Part shown: piece by piece, positions 7,853 to 16,113 of the stretch
Numbering within the stretch: the stretch's first letter is position 1
Layout: every line of letters begins with the position of its first letter
Source: UBA6136 sp044378425
Lineage (GTDB): Bacteria > Pseudomonadota > Gammaproteobacteria > Methylococcales > Methylococcaceae
Assembly (NCBI GenBank): GCA_044378425.1
Contig: JBILXN010000015.1
Span: 1 to 21,794 of the forward strand
DNA: 21,794 bases
Direction: 5' to 3'
Program-made: the position numbers and the translations under genes
The notes under the pieces: generated by a model
What the model was told of the DNA's origin: nothing
Databases searched by the model: none
Seen by the model: only the letters and a program-made list of their open reading frames with translations

Positions 7853-8941
7853 TTATAAGTGGGGCAGGGCGTCGAGGCTTTCCTGACTATTACGCGGCCA
7901 TGCGTTCAGTATGGCCTTAACCAGAGTTGCCAGCGGAATGGCAAAGAATATTCCCCAAAACCCCCACATTCCGCCAAAGAACAGAATGGCGACAATGATG
8001 GCGACAGGGTGCAGGTTGACGACCTCTGAGAACAGCAGCGGAATCAGAAACACGGCATCAATGGCTTGAACGATTGCGTAAGCCAGTAGCAGATAGCCAA
8101 ATTCGTCACTCATACCCCACTGGAAAAAGGCAACCAGCATGACTGGGAACGTCACCAAGGTGGCGCCTACGTAGGGAATGATGACCGACAGCCCCATCAG
8201 CACCGCCAGCAACAGTGCATAATTCAGCCCCATCAGCCAAAACACCGCAAAGCTGGCGATAAACAGCGCCATCACCTCAAAAAACTTGCCTCGCACATAG
8301 TTTCCGATCTGCATGTCGACTTCGCCCCACACCTGTATCGACAGATACTGATCCGACGGTAGAAACTGCTCAAACCAAGACAGTATGCGGTCTTTGTCCT
8401 TCAGGAAGAAAAACACCAAAAGCGGTACCAGAATCAGGTACACGATGACCGTGATGATGCTGACCAGTGAGGCATAGGAGTAGGTAAGCATGGATTGCCC
8501 CCAGGTGATCAGCTCCCGACGTACTGCAGCCATGATTTCGAGTAGCTGGTCTTCGGTAATGACCTCAGGGTATTGTGCTGGCAGTTGCATGACAAGAATC
8601 TGTCCCCGCGTCATCCAGCCGGGTAATTGCTCAATCAGTTGCATGGTTTGCTGGTACAGCGAGGGTAGAAGAGCCACCAGCAGGAATACAAGAAATGCCA
8701 AAAACAGCAGGTAGACGAGGATGACGGAGACCACGCGCGGCGCTTTATGACGGTTGCCGAACTCTACTACGCCATCCAGAAGGTAGGCGATCACCCCCGC
8801 AGCAAAAACAGGCATGAGCATTTTGCCCAGGCTGATGACCAGAACAAAGGCGACAATCAGAAATATCGTAAATGACACCGATTGAGCGTTGGGGAGAATT
8901 TTCCTGAACCAGTCGCTGATCCACTCAAGAATGCTGTGCAT
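7853..8941 (-). CDS. AI-2E/PerM-family membrane transporter-like protein
   Basis: A polytopic inner-membrane protein of the AI-2E transporter (PerM, formerly UPF0118) family. Members include the E. coli AI-2 exporter TqsA, but most have unknown substrates. Visible hydrophobic segments include SVSFTIFLIVAFVLVISLGK, VVSVILVYLLFLAFLVFLLV, a central helix around LVSIITVIVYLILVPLLVFF, and C-terminal helices ending GFWGIFFAIPLATLVKAIL. The last block is the family's typical C-terminal signature. The start at 8941 gives 362 residues with a short cytoplasmic lead, like relatives. An in-frame ATG at 9016 would add 25 residues (387) but has no better ribosome site. It runs away from nrdA and converges on rlmE, with 53 bases between the stops. 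The substrate cannot be told from sequence. Confidence 0.88.
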   Translation of the reverse strand: MHSILEWISDWFRKILPNAQSVSFTIFLIVAFVLVISLGKMLMPVFAAGVIAYLLDGVVEFGNRHKAPRVVSVILVYLLFLAFLVFLLVALLPSLYQQTMQLIEQLPGWMTRGQILVMQLPAQYPEVITEDQLLEIMAAVRRELITWGQSMLTYSYASLVSIITVIVYLILVPLLVFFFLKDKDRILSWFEQFLPSDQYLSIQVWGEVDMQIGNYVRGKFFEVMALFIASFAVFWLMGLNYALLLAVLMGLSVIIPYVGATLVTFPVMLVAFFQWGMSDEFGYLLLAYAIVQAIDAVFLIPLLFSEVVNLHPVAIIVAILFFGGMWGFWGIFFAIPLATLVKAILNAWPRNSQESLDALPHL

Positions 8942-9103
8942 GGTCTGCGTAAGCTCCGCGTAGTCTGTTTTTATTGTTTTAGGTCTTATCGCGGGCTTGA
9001 TCGCCCACCCCGCCATCTTACAGTAAACCCATGAAATAGCCTGTTTTTGGCCATGAAAACCTTGGTGCAGTCCGTTTCGAAATACAGGCTCTATAGGTCA
9101 TAA

Positions 9104-9119
9104 ACACAGCATATAGTGC
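9104..9119 (+). promoter_or_regulatory. NrdR box 1 upstream of nrdA
   Basis: ACACAGCATATAGTGC matches the NrdR consensus ACACWATATMTWGTGT at 13 of 16 positions by hand count. It starts 32 bases before box 2, the three-turn spacing usual for paired NrdR boxes. It lies just upstream of and against the predicted -35 element. Confidence 0.75.
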
Positions 9120-9149
9120 TTGACCGTTTATGTTGACACACTATATAGT
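9120..9149 (+). promoter_or_regulatory. Predicted sigma-70 promoter of nrdA
   Basis: TTGACC (9120-9125) and TATAGT (9144-9149), each five of six to consensus, are separated by 18 bases. NrdR box 2 covers the -10 element and box 1 abuts the -35, so bound NrdR would block RNA polymerase. Transcription would start near 9156, about 37 bases before the nrdA start codon. Confidence 0.6.
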
Positions 9150-9151
9150 CT
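9136..9151 (+). promoter_or_regulatory. NrdR box 2 overlapping the nrdA -10 element
   Basis: ACACACTATATAGTCT matches the NrdR consensus at 14 of 16 positions by hand count. It is separated from box 1 by 16 bases. NrdR is the ATP/dATP-sensing repressor of ribonucleotide reductase genes, so repression when dATP is abundant is expected. Confidence 0.78.
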
Positions 9152-9192
9152 GGGCCGGTTCCAAACTCCCAGCCATTGTGAGGTTTTCCAAG

Positions 9193-12117
9193 ATGCAGTC
9201 CGAATCCCTGGTCCAGTCCCCAAGCAAGCCGGTTTTACCCCATGATCAGGGGGCAGTTGATCTCGATATTCGCGCCAATGCCCCCGGCGAAATGCGCGTG
9301 ATTCGCCGCAACGGCAAGGTCAATCTCTTTGATGCCAGTAAAATCAGCGTTGCCATCACCAAGGCGTTTCTAGCCGTTGAGGGTAGTAGCGCCGCGGCCA
9401 GTCGCCGCATTCACGAGATCGTTGCCGAGTTGACCGAGCAGGTGGTCAGCGCACTGTTCAGGCGTATGCCCTCGGGTGGCACGATCCATATCGAAGACAT
9501 TCAGGACCAGGTGGAATTGGCGTTGATGCGAGGTGAGCATCACAAAATAGCCCGTGCCTACGTGCTCTACCGGGCGGAACATGCTCGGTTGCGCGCAGAA
9601 AAACTCGCCGGAGACCCCCATCAGACCACCCAAGTGAGCGAACTCAGAGTGACTCTGGCGGATGGTAGTCAGAAGCCGCTTGATTTCGTCCGATTGCAGA
9701 AAATCGTCGACGAGGCCTGCCGTGATCTTGCCGATATTGATGGCGCCTGGATTCTGGAGGAAACCCGTCGCAACCTGTTTGATGGCGTTCCAGAGAAGGA
9801 TGTGGCTCCGGCATTGCTGATGACGGCCCGGACGCGGATTGAGCAGCAGCCAAACTATTCCTACGTCACCGCACGCTTGTTGCTGGACAGTATGCGGCAA
9901 GAGGCTCTTAGCTTCCTCGGTCACGGCCAAATTGAGGCGACACAGGCTGAAATGGAGCAGCGTTACAGCGAATATTTCATGAGTTTTATCAAGCGCGGTG
10001 CGGAACTGGAGTTACTATCGACTGAGCTCACACGTTACAACCTGCCGCGCCTGGGTTTGGCGCTCAAGCCCGAACGGGATCTGAATTTCAATTATCTGGG
10101 TTTGCAGACTCTGTATGATCGGTACTTCATTCATAGTGAGGGCATCCGTTTCGAACTGCCCCAGGCTTTTTTCATGCGCGTCGCGATGGGCCTCGCCATG
10201 AGTGAAATCGACAGGGAAAGTAAGGCTATCGAGTTTTACAACCTGCTCTCTTCCTTCGATTTCATGAGTTCCACCCCCACCTTGTTCAACTCGGGCACTC
10301 TTCGCCCGCAGCTTTCCTCTTGCTATCTCACCACCGTGCCAGATGAGCTGGAAGGCATTTACGGCGCGATCAAGGACAACGCGCTACTCTCCAAATATGC
10401 TGGCGGACTGGGCAATGACTGGACGCGCGTCAGGGGTCTCGGTGCTCACATCAAGGGCACCAACGGCAAATCTCAGGGGGTGGTGCCGTTCCTGAAAGTC
10501 GCCAATGATACTGCGGTCGCAGTCAATCAAGGTGGCAAGCGGTTAGGCGCTGTTTGTGCCTATCTGGAAACTTGGCACATTGATATTGAGGAGTTTCTCG
10601 AGCTTCGCAAAAATACTGGCGATGATCGTCGTCGTACGCATGATATGAATACCGCTAACTGGGTGCCGGATCTGTTCATGAAGCGGGTGGTTGAGGACGG
10701 CGATTGGACCCTGTTTAGCCCAAGCGATACACCAGATCTCCATGATCTGGCAGGCCGGGAGTTCGAATTGCGTTACACCGCCTACGAGGCGAAGGCAGAC
10801 CGGGGCGAGATTAGCCTGTTCAAGCGACTTCCCGCTAACCAACTGTGGAGGAAGATGCTGTCCATGTTGTTCGAGACCGGTCACCCCTGGATCACGTTCA
10901 AAGACCCCTGCAATATCCGTTACACCAATCGGCATGCGGGTGTGGTGCATAGTTCAAATTTATGTACTGAAATTACCCTACATACCAACGACAGCGAAAT
11001 TGCCGTCTGCAATCTCGGTTCGGTCAACCTGGCGGCCCACATCACAGCTGACGGGGAGCTGGACGCTGACAAACTGGGCCAGACTATTAGCACTGCCATG
11101 CGTATGCTGGACAACGTCATTGATATTAATTACTACAGTGTGCCGCAGGCGCGGCGTTCCAATCTGCGCCACCGACCGGTGGGCTTGGGCATCATGGGAT
11201 TCCAGGATGCCCTTTATAAAATGGGGCTTTCCTATGCCTCGGAAGCGGCCGTCAGTTTCGCGGACAGAAGCATGGAGGTCGTCAGTTACTTCTCCATCAA
11301 AGCCTCTACCGACCTTGCCGAAGAGCGGGGTCGCTATTCGAGTTTCGAGGGTTCACTCTGGAGTCAGGGTGTTTTGCCCATAGATTCGGTGGCTTTGGTC
11401 GAGCAGGAGCGGGGGGGCTATTTGCAGATGGACCGGACTACAACACTGGACTGGGAGGGTTTGCGGGCGCGGGTCACGTCGGTGGGCATGCGAAATAGCA
11501 ACACTATGGCCATTGCGCCCACCGCGACAATTTCCAACATTTGTGGCGTTTCGCAGTCGATTGAGCCGACCTATCAAAACCTGTTTGTAAAGTCCAATCT
11601 GTCCGGCGAATTCACCGTCGTCAACCCCTTCCTGGTGAAGGAACTCAAGAAGCATGATCTTTGGGATGAGGTCATGATCAATGACCTTAAATATTACGAT
11701 GGCAGCCTGCAGAAGATTGAGCGGATTCCCGATTCGATCAAGCAGATGTATGCCACAGCCTTCGAACTGGATGCCCGCTGGCTAATCGAAGCTGCTTCCC
11801 GCCGTCAGAAGTGGATAGACCAGGCCCAGTCGCTTAATTTATATCTCGCGGCCCCTTCTGGTAAAAAGCTTGATAATCTCTACAAGCTGGCTTGGGTGCG
11901 TGGCCTTAAGACGACTTATTACCTTAGGACACTCGGCGCCACCCACGTTGAAAAGAGCACCGCTTTTGATGGTAAGCTCAACGCCGTTAAGAATGATGCC
12001 GTGGATGATTCAGTTTTGACTCTGGAAAACATGGCCGTGGCATCCACCGATATGCGGCAGTCGGGTAGTGCCAAGCTCTGTTCAATTGATGATCCGACAT
12101 GCGAGGCTTGTCAGTAG
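9193..12117 (+). CDS. nrdA: Class I ribonucleoside-diphosphate reductase, alpha (large) subunit
   Basis: Reduces ribonucleotides to deoxyribonucleotides with a radical supplied by a beta subunit. From ATG 9193 the protein has 974 residues; an in-frame ATG at 9130 is rejected because it lies in the promoter. GAGG about 9 bases upstream supports 9193. The N-terminal ATP-cone begins RVIRRNGKVNLFDASKI (35-51). A second, degenerate cone-like region spans about 150-240, as in Pseudomonas NrdA. Catalytic residues are present: Cys377 (SSCYL), Asn589/Cys591/Glu593 (SSNLCTEI), Cys606 (AVCNLGS), radical-path Tyr909-Tyr910 (TTYYLRT) and the C-terminal shuttle pair Cys970/Cys973. No nrdB is adjacent: a terminator follows within 25 bases, then an unrelated gene. 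The beta subunit must be encoded elsewhere. Confidence 0.96.
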   Translation: MQSESLVQSPSKPVLPHDQGAVDLDIRANAPGEMRVIRRNGKVNLFDASKISVAITKAFLAVEGSSAAASRRIHEIVAELTEQVVSALFRRMPSGGTIHIEDIQDQVELALMRGEHHKIARAYVLYRAEHARLRAEKLAGDPHQTTQVSELRVTLADGSQKPLDFVRLQKIVDEACRDLADIDGAWILEETRRNLFDGVPEKDVAPALLMTARTRIEQQPNYSYVTARLLLDSMRQEALSFLGHGQIEATQAEMEQRYSEYFMSFIKRGAELELLSTELTRYNLPRLGLALKPERDLNFNYLGLQTLYDRYFIHSEGIRFELPQAFFMRVAMGLAMSEIDRESKAIEFYNLLSSFDFMSSTPTLFNSGTLRPQLSSCYLTTVPDELEGIYGAIKDNALLSKYAGGLGNDWTRVRGLGAHIKGTNGKSQGVVPFLKVANDTAVAVNQGGKRLGAVCAYLETWHIDIEEFLELRKNTGDDRRRTHDMNTANWVPDLFMKRVVEDGDWTLFSPSDTPDLHDLAGREFELRYTAYEAKADRGEISLFKRLPANQLWRKMLSMLFETGHPWITFKDPCNIRYTNRHAGVVHSSNLCTEITLHTNDSEIAVCNLGSVNLAAHITADGELDADKLGQTISTAMRMLDNVIDINYYSVPQARRSNLRHRPVGLGIMGFQDALYKMGLSYASEAAVSFADRSMEVVSYFSIKASTDLAEERGRYSSFEGSLWSQGVLPIDSVALVEQERGGYLQMDRTTTLDWEGLRARVTSVGMRNSNTMAIAPTATISNICGVSQSIEPTYQNLFVKSNLSGEFTVVNPFLVKELKKHDLWDEVMINDLKYYDGSLQKIERIPDSIKQMYATAFELDARWLIEAASRRQKWIDQAQSLNLYLAAPSGKKLDNLYKLAWVRGLKTTYYLRTLGATHVEKSTAFDGKLNAVKNDAVDDSVLTLENMAVASTDMRQSGSAKLCSIDDPTCEACQ

Positions 12118-12140
12118 GCTCTCCGGTTTGCTTTCGCCCA

Positions 12141-12164
12141 CCGCCCCTGTCTAGGGGCGGTTTT
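12141..12164 (+). terminator. Intrinsic terminator of nrdA
   Basis: A perfect 8-base-pair GC-rich stem, CCGCCCCT (12141-12148) with AGGGGCGG (12153-12160), has a GTCT loop and is followed at once by TTTTGTCT. It begins 24 bases after the nrdA stop and would end transcription before the lipoprotein gene. Confidence 0.92.
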
Positions 12165-12257
12165 GTCTCTGGCCCGCATTGACCCTCACGCTATTCGTGG
12201 GTCATGATCTGCATCCGGCATGATCCATTATTACTAGCTATTGCCGAGGGCATCTTT

Positions 12258-13700
12258 GTGATCGGGCTCAATCCTTCCCCTGAATCCCGTCGAGTCGGCA
12301 GGACATTCTTGAGTGTGCTTGCTACCCTCGCCCTGATCATAGTCCTGGTTAACCTTCAGGGCTGTGCAAATGTCTACAAGCCTCAGAATCTCCCTCTCAA
12401 GATCATCGACAGCGAAAAAGGCTATCGGATGACGGGAGCCCGGAAGGGTGATTATGGTGATCATCTGATATTTCTAGCCTTTTCCGGTGGTGGTACCAGG
12501 GCGGCGGCCCTTTCCTATGGCGTATTGCAGGAATTGCGTGATACGCAGGTGCTGTCCCACAAGACCAAGACACGCTTACTTGATGAAGTCGACAGCATCA
12601 GCTCCGTATCGGGTGGAAGTTTTACTGCCGCCTATTATGGTTTGTTTGGCGACAGGTTATTCACAGACTACGAGGATGTATTCCTAAGGCAAAGCATTCA
12701 AGGAACACTGATTGGACAGTTATTCGATCCCGTGTACTGGTGGCGCAGCCTGTTTAGCGGGTTTGATCGCACCGAGATGGCGATCGAATACTATGACGAC
12801 CATATTTTTGAAGGCAAAAAGTTCTCCGATATTCGTGTCAACACAGGTCCCTACATAGAGATTAATGCAACGGATCTAGCCGGCGGTAATCGCTTCGCCT
12901 TTGTGCAAGGCTATTTCGACCTCATTTGTTCTGACCTTGATTCCCTATCAGTCGCTCGGGCGGTGACCGCTTCCTCAGCGGTGCCGGTGGCTTTTCCCAC
13001 CGTCGTATTAAAAAACCATACGGGGCAGTGCGACGTAAATCAATCGCGTCTGGTGCGATACCTCAATGGTTTGGGTGACAGTAATCTTCGTATGAATGAA
13101 CTGAAACGGAGGGTAAAGTCATACACCGATGCCAAGGGTCACCCTTACATTCATCTGGTTGATGGCGGGGTGGCAGATAATTTGGGGCTACGGGCATTGA
13201 TTGACCGGATTGAAACCATGGGAGCCGGTATCTTCCTTACCGATACGGCCCGAATGCCCAAGGATGTACTGGTGGTTTCGGTCGATGCTGAGGTGACCTC
13301 AGAGCATGGGATTGACCAGTCAGCGGCCAAACCCTCCCTAGTCGATACTCTGGATGCTTTCTCCAATGCGCAATTCGAACTTTACAACAAGGAAACCCGA
13401 TTATTGCTGGATCAGAAGTTGAACGACATGGATACGATTCTTAAAGCGCGAGGTCATAATCTCAAGTTTTATAAGGCGCATGTAACTTTCGATTCTATCC
13501 AGGCCAAGACGCTCAAGTCATACTTCAATAGCCTCCCCACGTCATTGGAATTGTCTGATGTGGAAGTTGATATGCTGATAAAGGCAGGTCGCGAGTTACT
13601 GCGCGGTTCAGAGGGTTTCAAGGCCTTCAAGGCCGACAATGCAGCTGGACCGGTCAGAGAGAGCGGTGTGACGGGCGCTGTCCCCAAGTCGACGTATTGA
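12258..13700 (+). CDS. Patatin-like phospholipase, predicted lipoprotein
   Basis: A predicted membrane-anchored serine acyl hydrolase with the patatin Ser-Asp dyad. The GTG at 12258 is chosen because GAGGG (12246-12250) lies 7 bases upstream and the product then begins with a lipoprotein signal. That signal has a basic RR segment, a hydrophobic run FLSVLATLALIIVLV, and lipobox LQGC with the acylated Cys at residue 36. An ATG at 12204 would add 18 residues without a ribosome site. The oxyanion loop is FSGGGTRAAALSYGVL (about 75-90). The nucleophile is Ser118 in SSVSGGS, a variant of GxSxG, and the catalytic Asp302 lies in LVDGGVADNLG. Length is 480 residues. Substrate and physiological role are unknown. 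It is monocistronic by appearance, with terminator signals before it and a 200-base gap after it. Confidence 0.88.
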   Translation: MIGLNPSPESRRVGRTFLSVLATLALIIVLVNLQGCANVYKPQNLPLKIIDSEKGYRMTGARKGDYGDHLIFLAFSGGGTRAAALSYGVLQELRDTQVLSHKTKTRLLDEVDSISSVSGGSFTAAYYGLFGDRLFTDYEDVFLRQSIQGTLIGQLFDPVYWWRSLFSGFDRTEMAIEYYDDHIFEGKKFSDIRVNTGPYIEINATDLAGGNRFAFVQGYFDLICSDLDSLSVARAVTASSAVPVAFPTVVLKNHTGQCDVNQSRLVRYLNGLGDSNLRMNELKRRVKSYTDAKGHPYIHLVDGGVADNLGLRALIDRIETMGAGIFLTDTARMPKDVLVVSVDAEVTSEHGIDQSAAKPSLVDTLDAFSNAQFELYNKETRLLLDQKLNDMDTILKARGHNLKFYKAHVTFDSIQAKTLKSYFNSLPTSLELSDVEVDMLIKAGRELLRGSEGFKAFKADNAAGPVRESGVTGAVPKSTY

Positions 13701-13716
13701 CCTTGCTGGTTTTTTT
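13686..13716 (+). terminator. Weak terminator candidate after the patatin-like gene
   Basis: CAAGTC and GACCTTG (with one bulged C) can pair around the stop codon and are followed by GCTGG and seven T residues at 13710-13716. The stem is short and low in GC, so only the T run and position favour it. The rest of the 202-base gap up to 13902 holds no gene I can support. Confidence 0.3.
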
Positions 13717-13902
13717 GCCCTCTGACTGCCGTTTCCGGCGTACATGGTGGCGGTTTCCAGTTTTTCCATAGAATGGTATTTTTGGCGCCCCTAAACCCTT
13801 AACGTCTTTTTACCTTCCGGATGCTGGTCCCGTCGGCAGGTTGCCAGCTTCGGGTGACGCAGCGACACAAAAACCACCACTACCTTTCTTTCTTTAGTGC
13901 AA

Positions 13903-16113
13903 ATGAAAACCGCCGTTCATCAGGACATTGCTGGCGCAAGCCAGTTGAAAAAGCTTCGCAACGCCCTGGCGATCATTCACTGCAGGCGTTTGCTGTCGAC
14001 GTTCCAGAAGGAGGCCGAGGGCACCATCTCCCATGATCAGGCCAAGCGCGTCACATACCTGACCGAACTATTTTCGCGGATACACCGCGAAATCTTTCAG
14101 GATTGGAAGGACCAGGCTATTAACAGCGATCGTCCCGGCGCGATGGCGGATGCTGAAAAGAGAAAACTCTTTCGCGAAGCCATTGAAAGCCTGGTTTTGT
14201 ATGAGGATGAAAACAAGGACACCGCGCTGTTTGACAATAACGGTTTTGTCATCAAGACCGGTAATATCGCTGAGCGACTGGCGCGGTTTTATTCTCTGAT
14301 GCGGAAGATCAAGCCTTTCGGCTATGGCAACAAGATGACTCTGGACTTCTTCATGACCGCCTTGAGTAGTCTTCCAGCCTTTGGCAGCGTCTACGAGCAG
14401 GGCATAGATTTCCGTCGACTTGACGCCAATGACACTATGATCATGCACGATTACAACAGTAGTCTTGACGAGGTAACCGATGCATTTCGGCACGCACTGG
14501 ATCCGACGCGTACCCGTTGTCTTGATAATAGCGCCAATGGCTACGGGAAGTGGCCTGAACAAAAGACATTTGTGTTCGGTATGCCTTTCCTCCGGCATCA
14601 GACAGCGGAGGGTATCGATTGTCTGGTAACTGTGAATGGCGGTTTGGTGCCGCTCAATAGTTTGCGCGAGGAGGATATTCCTCTGGGTACCCATTTTGCC
14701 GACTACCCGCTGAGTCTTTCGAAGTCGATCATAGGCTATCTGCCCGGCACCGAGAGTCTGCGCGGAAAGGCGGATATCGACGGTATCAAAATCGGGCCCC
14801 ATGGCGAAGCGCCGTTGTTCTGTCTTGATCTTAATATACTGACGGGGCTGCGATCGCCTAGTCATACCGAGTTTACTGAACTGCTCAAAGAGTGTGCAGG
14901 GGAGAAAACGCCCCTGTTCAGTCTGGCCAACAATCCCGAGTTGAAAGCCCGTCTGCTGGAGGCGGCGGAAGGTGACGAGCGGCTGAGTCGAGCCGTCGAA
15001 ATCGCCTACCAGCGCTTGAGCAGGATTGCCCGCAAGCTTGATCGCAGTAAGCAGGCCATTTTTGAGGGCAAGACACCATCTGATCGGCCCAAGCTATTCC
15101 TCTGCATGGGCGGTGCCGGTGCCGGCAAGACGGCGGTCGAAGAAATTGCCCGAGCCCAGTGTGGGGATAATTTCGTGACAGCCTCACTAGATGAATTTCG
15201 CAAGCAAAGTGATCTTTACCTGGTCCTTACTGCCGCCAATCACCACAGTGACGACTACATTTATGTCGAGCCGTTTGCCAATACCCTTCGCGATTGGGTA
15301 GCCAGTCAGGCCAGAGTGTCGGCTGTCAACCTCCTCTACGACGGGACCAGCATTCCCTATGTTCCGCGTTATTCCGGCATCGTCGAAGCCTTCAAGGCTG
15401 CCGGTTTCGTTACCTTGATCGCTGCGGTAGATGCCTTTATTGTCAAGCCGCGAGGTCGCGAGGAAGAACTGCCCCGAGCCGCCGCGATAGGTAGTGTCAA
15501 GGATCGGTTCCAGAAGACTGGCCGTGCCTTGCCCTGGGTCGTGGCTGTGGACAAGCATATCCGGGCGCCGGGGGCCTTTCTCGACGCCCTAGAGCATCCG
15601 GAGCTTGACAAGCTGTCGCTCTTCGCCAATGACGGTGAAATGGATCGGCACTACCTCGTGGCCGAGAGTTTTTCCTTCACGGCTGAGGAAATCAGGCAGA
15701 TGCAGGAACACCAGCGCGCGGGAAGCCTGGCTGATTTTCTGAAGGTGCAGATAATGAGTAGGGAAGGTTCAACCCTCAGAAATATTGCGGGTCACAATCC
15801 CGACAATATGGCTGCGCTGATCGAGAGAATTCCCGCCTGGAGCGAGGCAAACGTGGCATATCAGATCTACAACTACAAGGATGGTCACCGGGTGTTAGCC
15901 GTCTATAGCGCCCGCCGCATGGTGGATTTCCTGGAGAAAGGCCAGCTCAACCCTAACGCTTCGGGCGAGGATGGCCTGCTGCATAAGCATGCTTCGCTGG
16001 CATTTCATATTGATCCCAGAACCCCCGAACCCTGGACCATAAGGCTGCAGGACTCATCCTCGGAAAAAAGTCCGGAAGACAGATTGCAGCGATTTTATCG
16101 TGCCAGTCTCTAG
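13903..16113 (+). CDS. Fic-like / zeta-toxin-like kinase two-domain protein, uncharacterised
   Basis: A 736-residue soluble protein from ATG 13903 (a GTG two codons earlier is possible; neither has a clear ribosome site). Numbering here is from that GTG. The N-terminal half has a Fic-like core: helix IAERLARFYSLMRKI leads into KPFGYGNKMTLDFF (139-152), aligned to the Fic motif HPFx[D/E]GN[G/K]R. The catalytic His is replaced by Lys139, the acidic residue by Tyr and the final Arg by Met, so AMP-transfer chemistry is doubtful. The C-terminal half resembles zeta toxin kinases: Walker A GGAGAGKT (405-412), TASLDEFRK (428-436) with a candidate catalytic Asp432, LLYDGTS (479-485), and a basic segment around VKDRFQKTGR. 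The last 150 residues are unassigned. No signal peptide or antitoxin neighbour is visible. Fold assignments are by motif recognition; the function is unknown. Confidence 0.82.
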   Translation: MKTAVHQDIAGASQLKKLRNALAIIHCRRLLSTFQKEAEGTISHDQAKRVTYLTELFSRIHREIFQDWKDQAINSDRPGAMADAEKRKLFREAIESLVLYEDENKDTALFDNNGFVIKTGNIAERLARFYSLMRKIKPFGYGNKMTLDFFMTALSSLPAFGSVYEQGIDFRRLDANDTMIMHDYNSSLDEVTDAFRHALDPTRTRCLDNSANGYGKWPEQKTFVFGMPFLRHQTAEGIDCLVTVNGGLVPLNSLREEDIPLGTHFADYPLSLSKSIIGYLPGTESLRGKADIDGIKIGPHGEAPLFCLDLNILTGLRSPSHTEFTELLKECAGEKTPLFSLANNPELKARLLEAAEGDERLSRAVEIAYQRLSRIARKLDRSKQAIFEGKTPSDRPKLFLCMGGAGAGKTAVEEIARAQCGDNFVTASLDEFRKQSDLYLVLTAANHHSDDYIYVEPFANTLRDWVASQARVSAVNLLYDGTSIPYVPRYSGIVEAFKAAGFVTLIAAVDAFIVKPRGREEELPRAAAIGSVKDRFQKTGRALPWVVAVDKHIRAPGAFLDALEHPELDKLSLFANDGEMDRHYLVAESFSFTAEEIRQMQEHQRAGSLADFLKVQIMSREGSTLRNIAGHNPDNMAALIERIPAWSEANVAYQIYNYKDGHRVLAVYSARRMVDFLEKGQLNPNASGEDGLLHKHASLAFHIDPRTPEPWTIRLQDSSSEKSPEDRLQRFYRASL

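Noticed and set aside
9130..9192. Upstream ATG for nrdA
   Set aside because: It lies within the predicted promoter and NrdR operator, upstream of the likely transcription start, and lacks a ribosome site.
13821..14036. A 71-codon frame overlapping the start of the Fic-like/zeta gene, considered as an antitoxin
   Set aside because: It is in another frame, has no ribosome site and no resemblance to epsilon or PezA antitoxins; most of it overlaps the real coding region. A toxin-antitoxin module is not supported.
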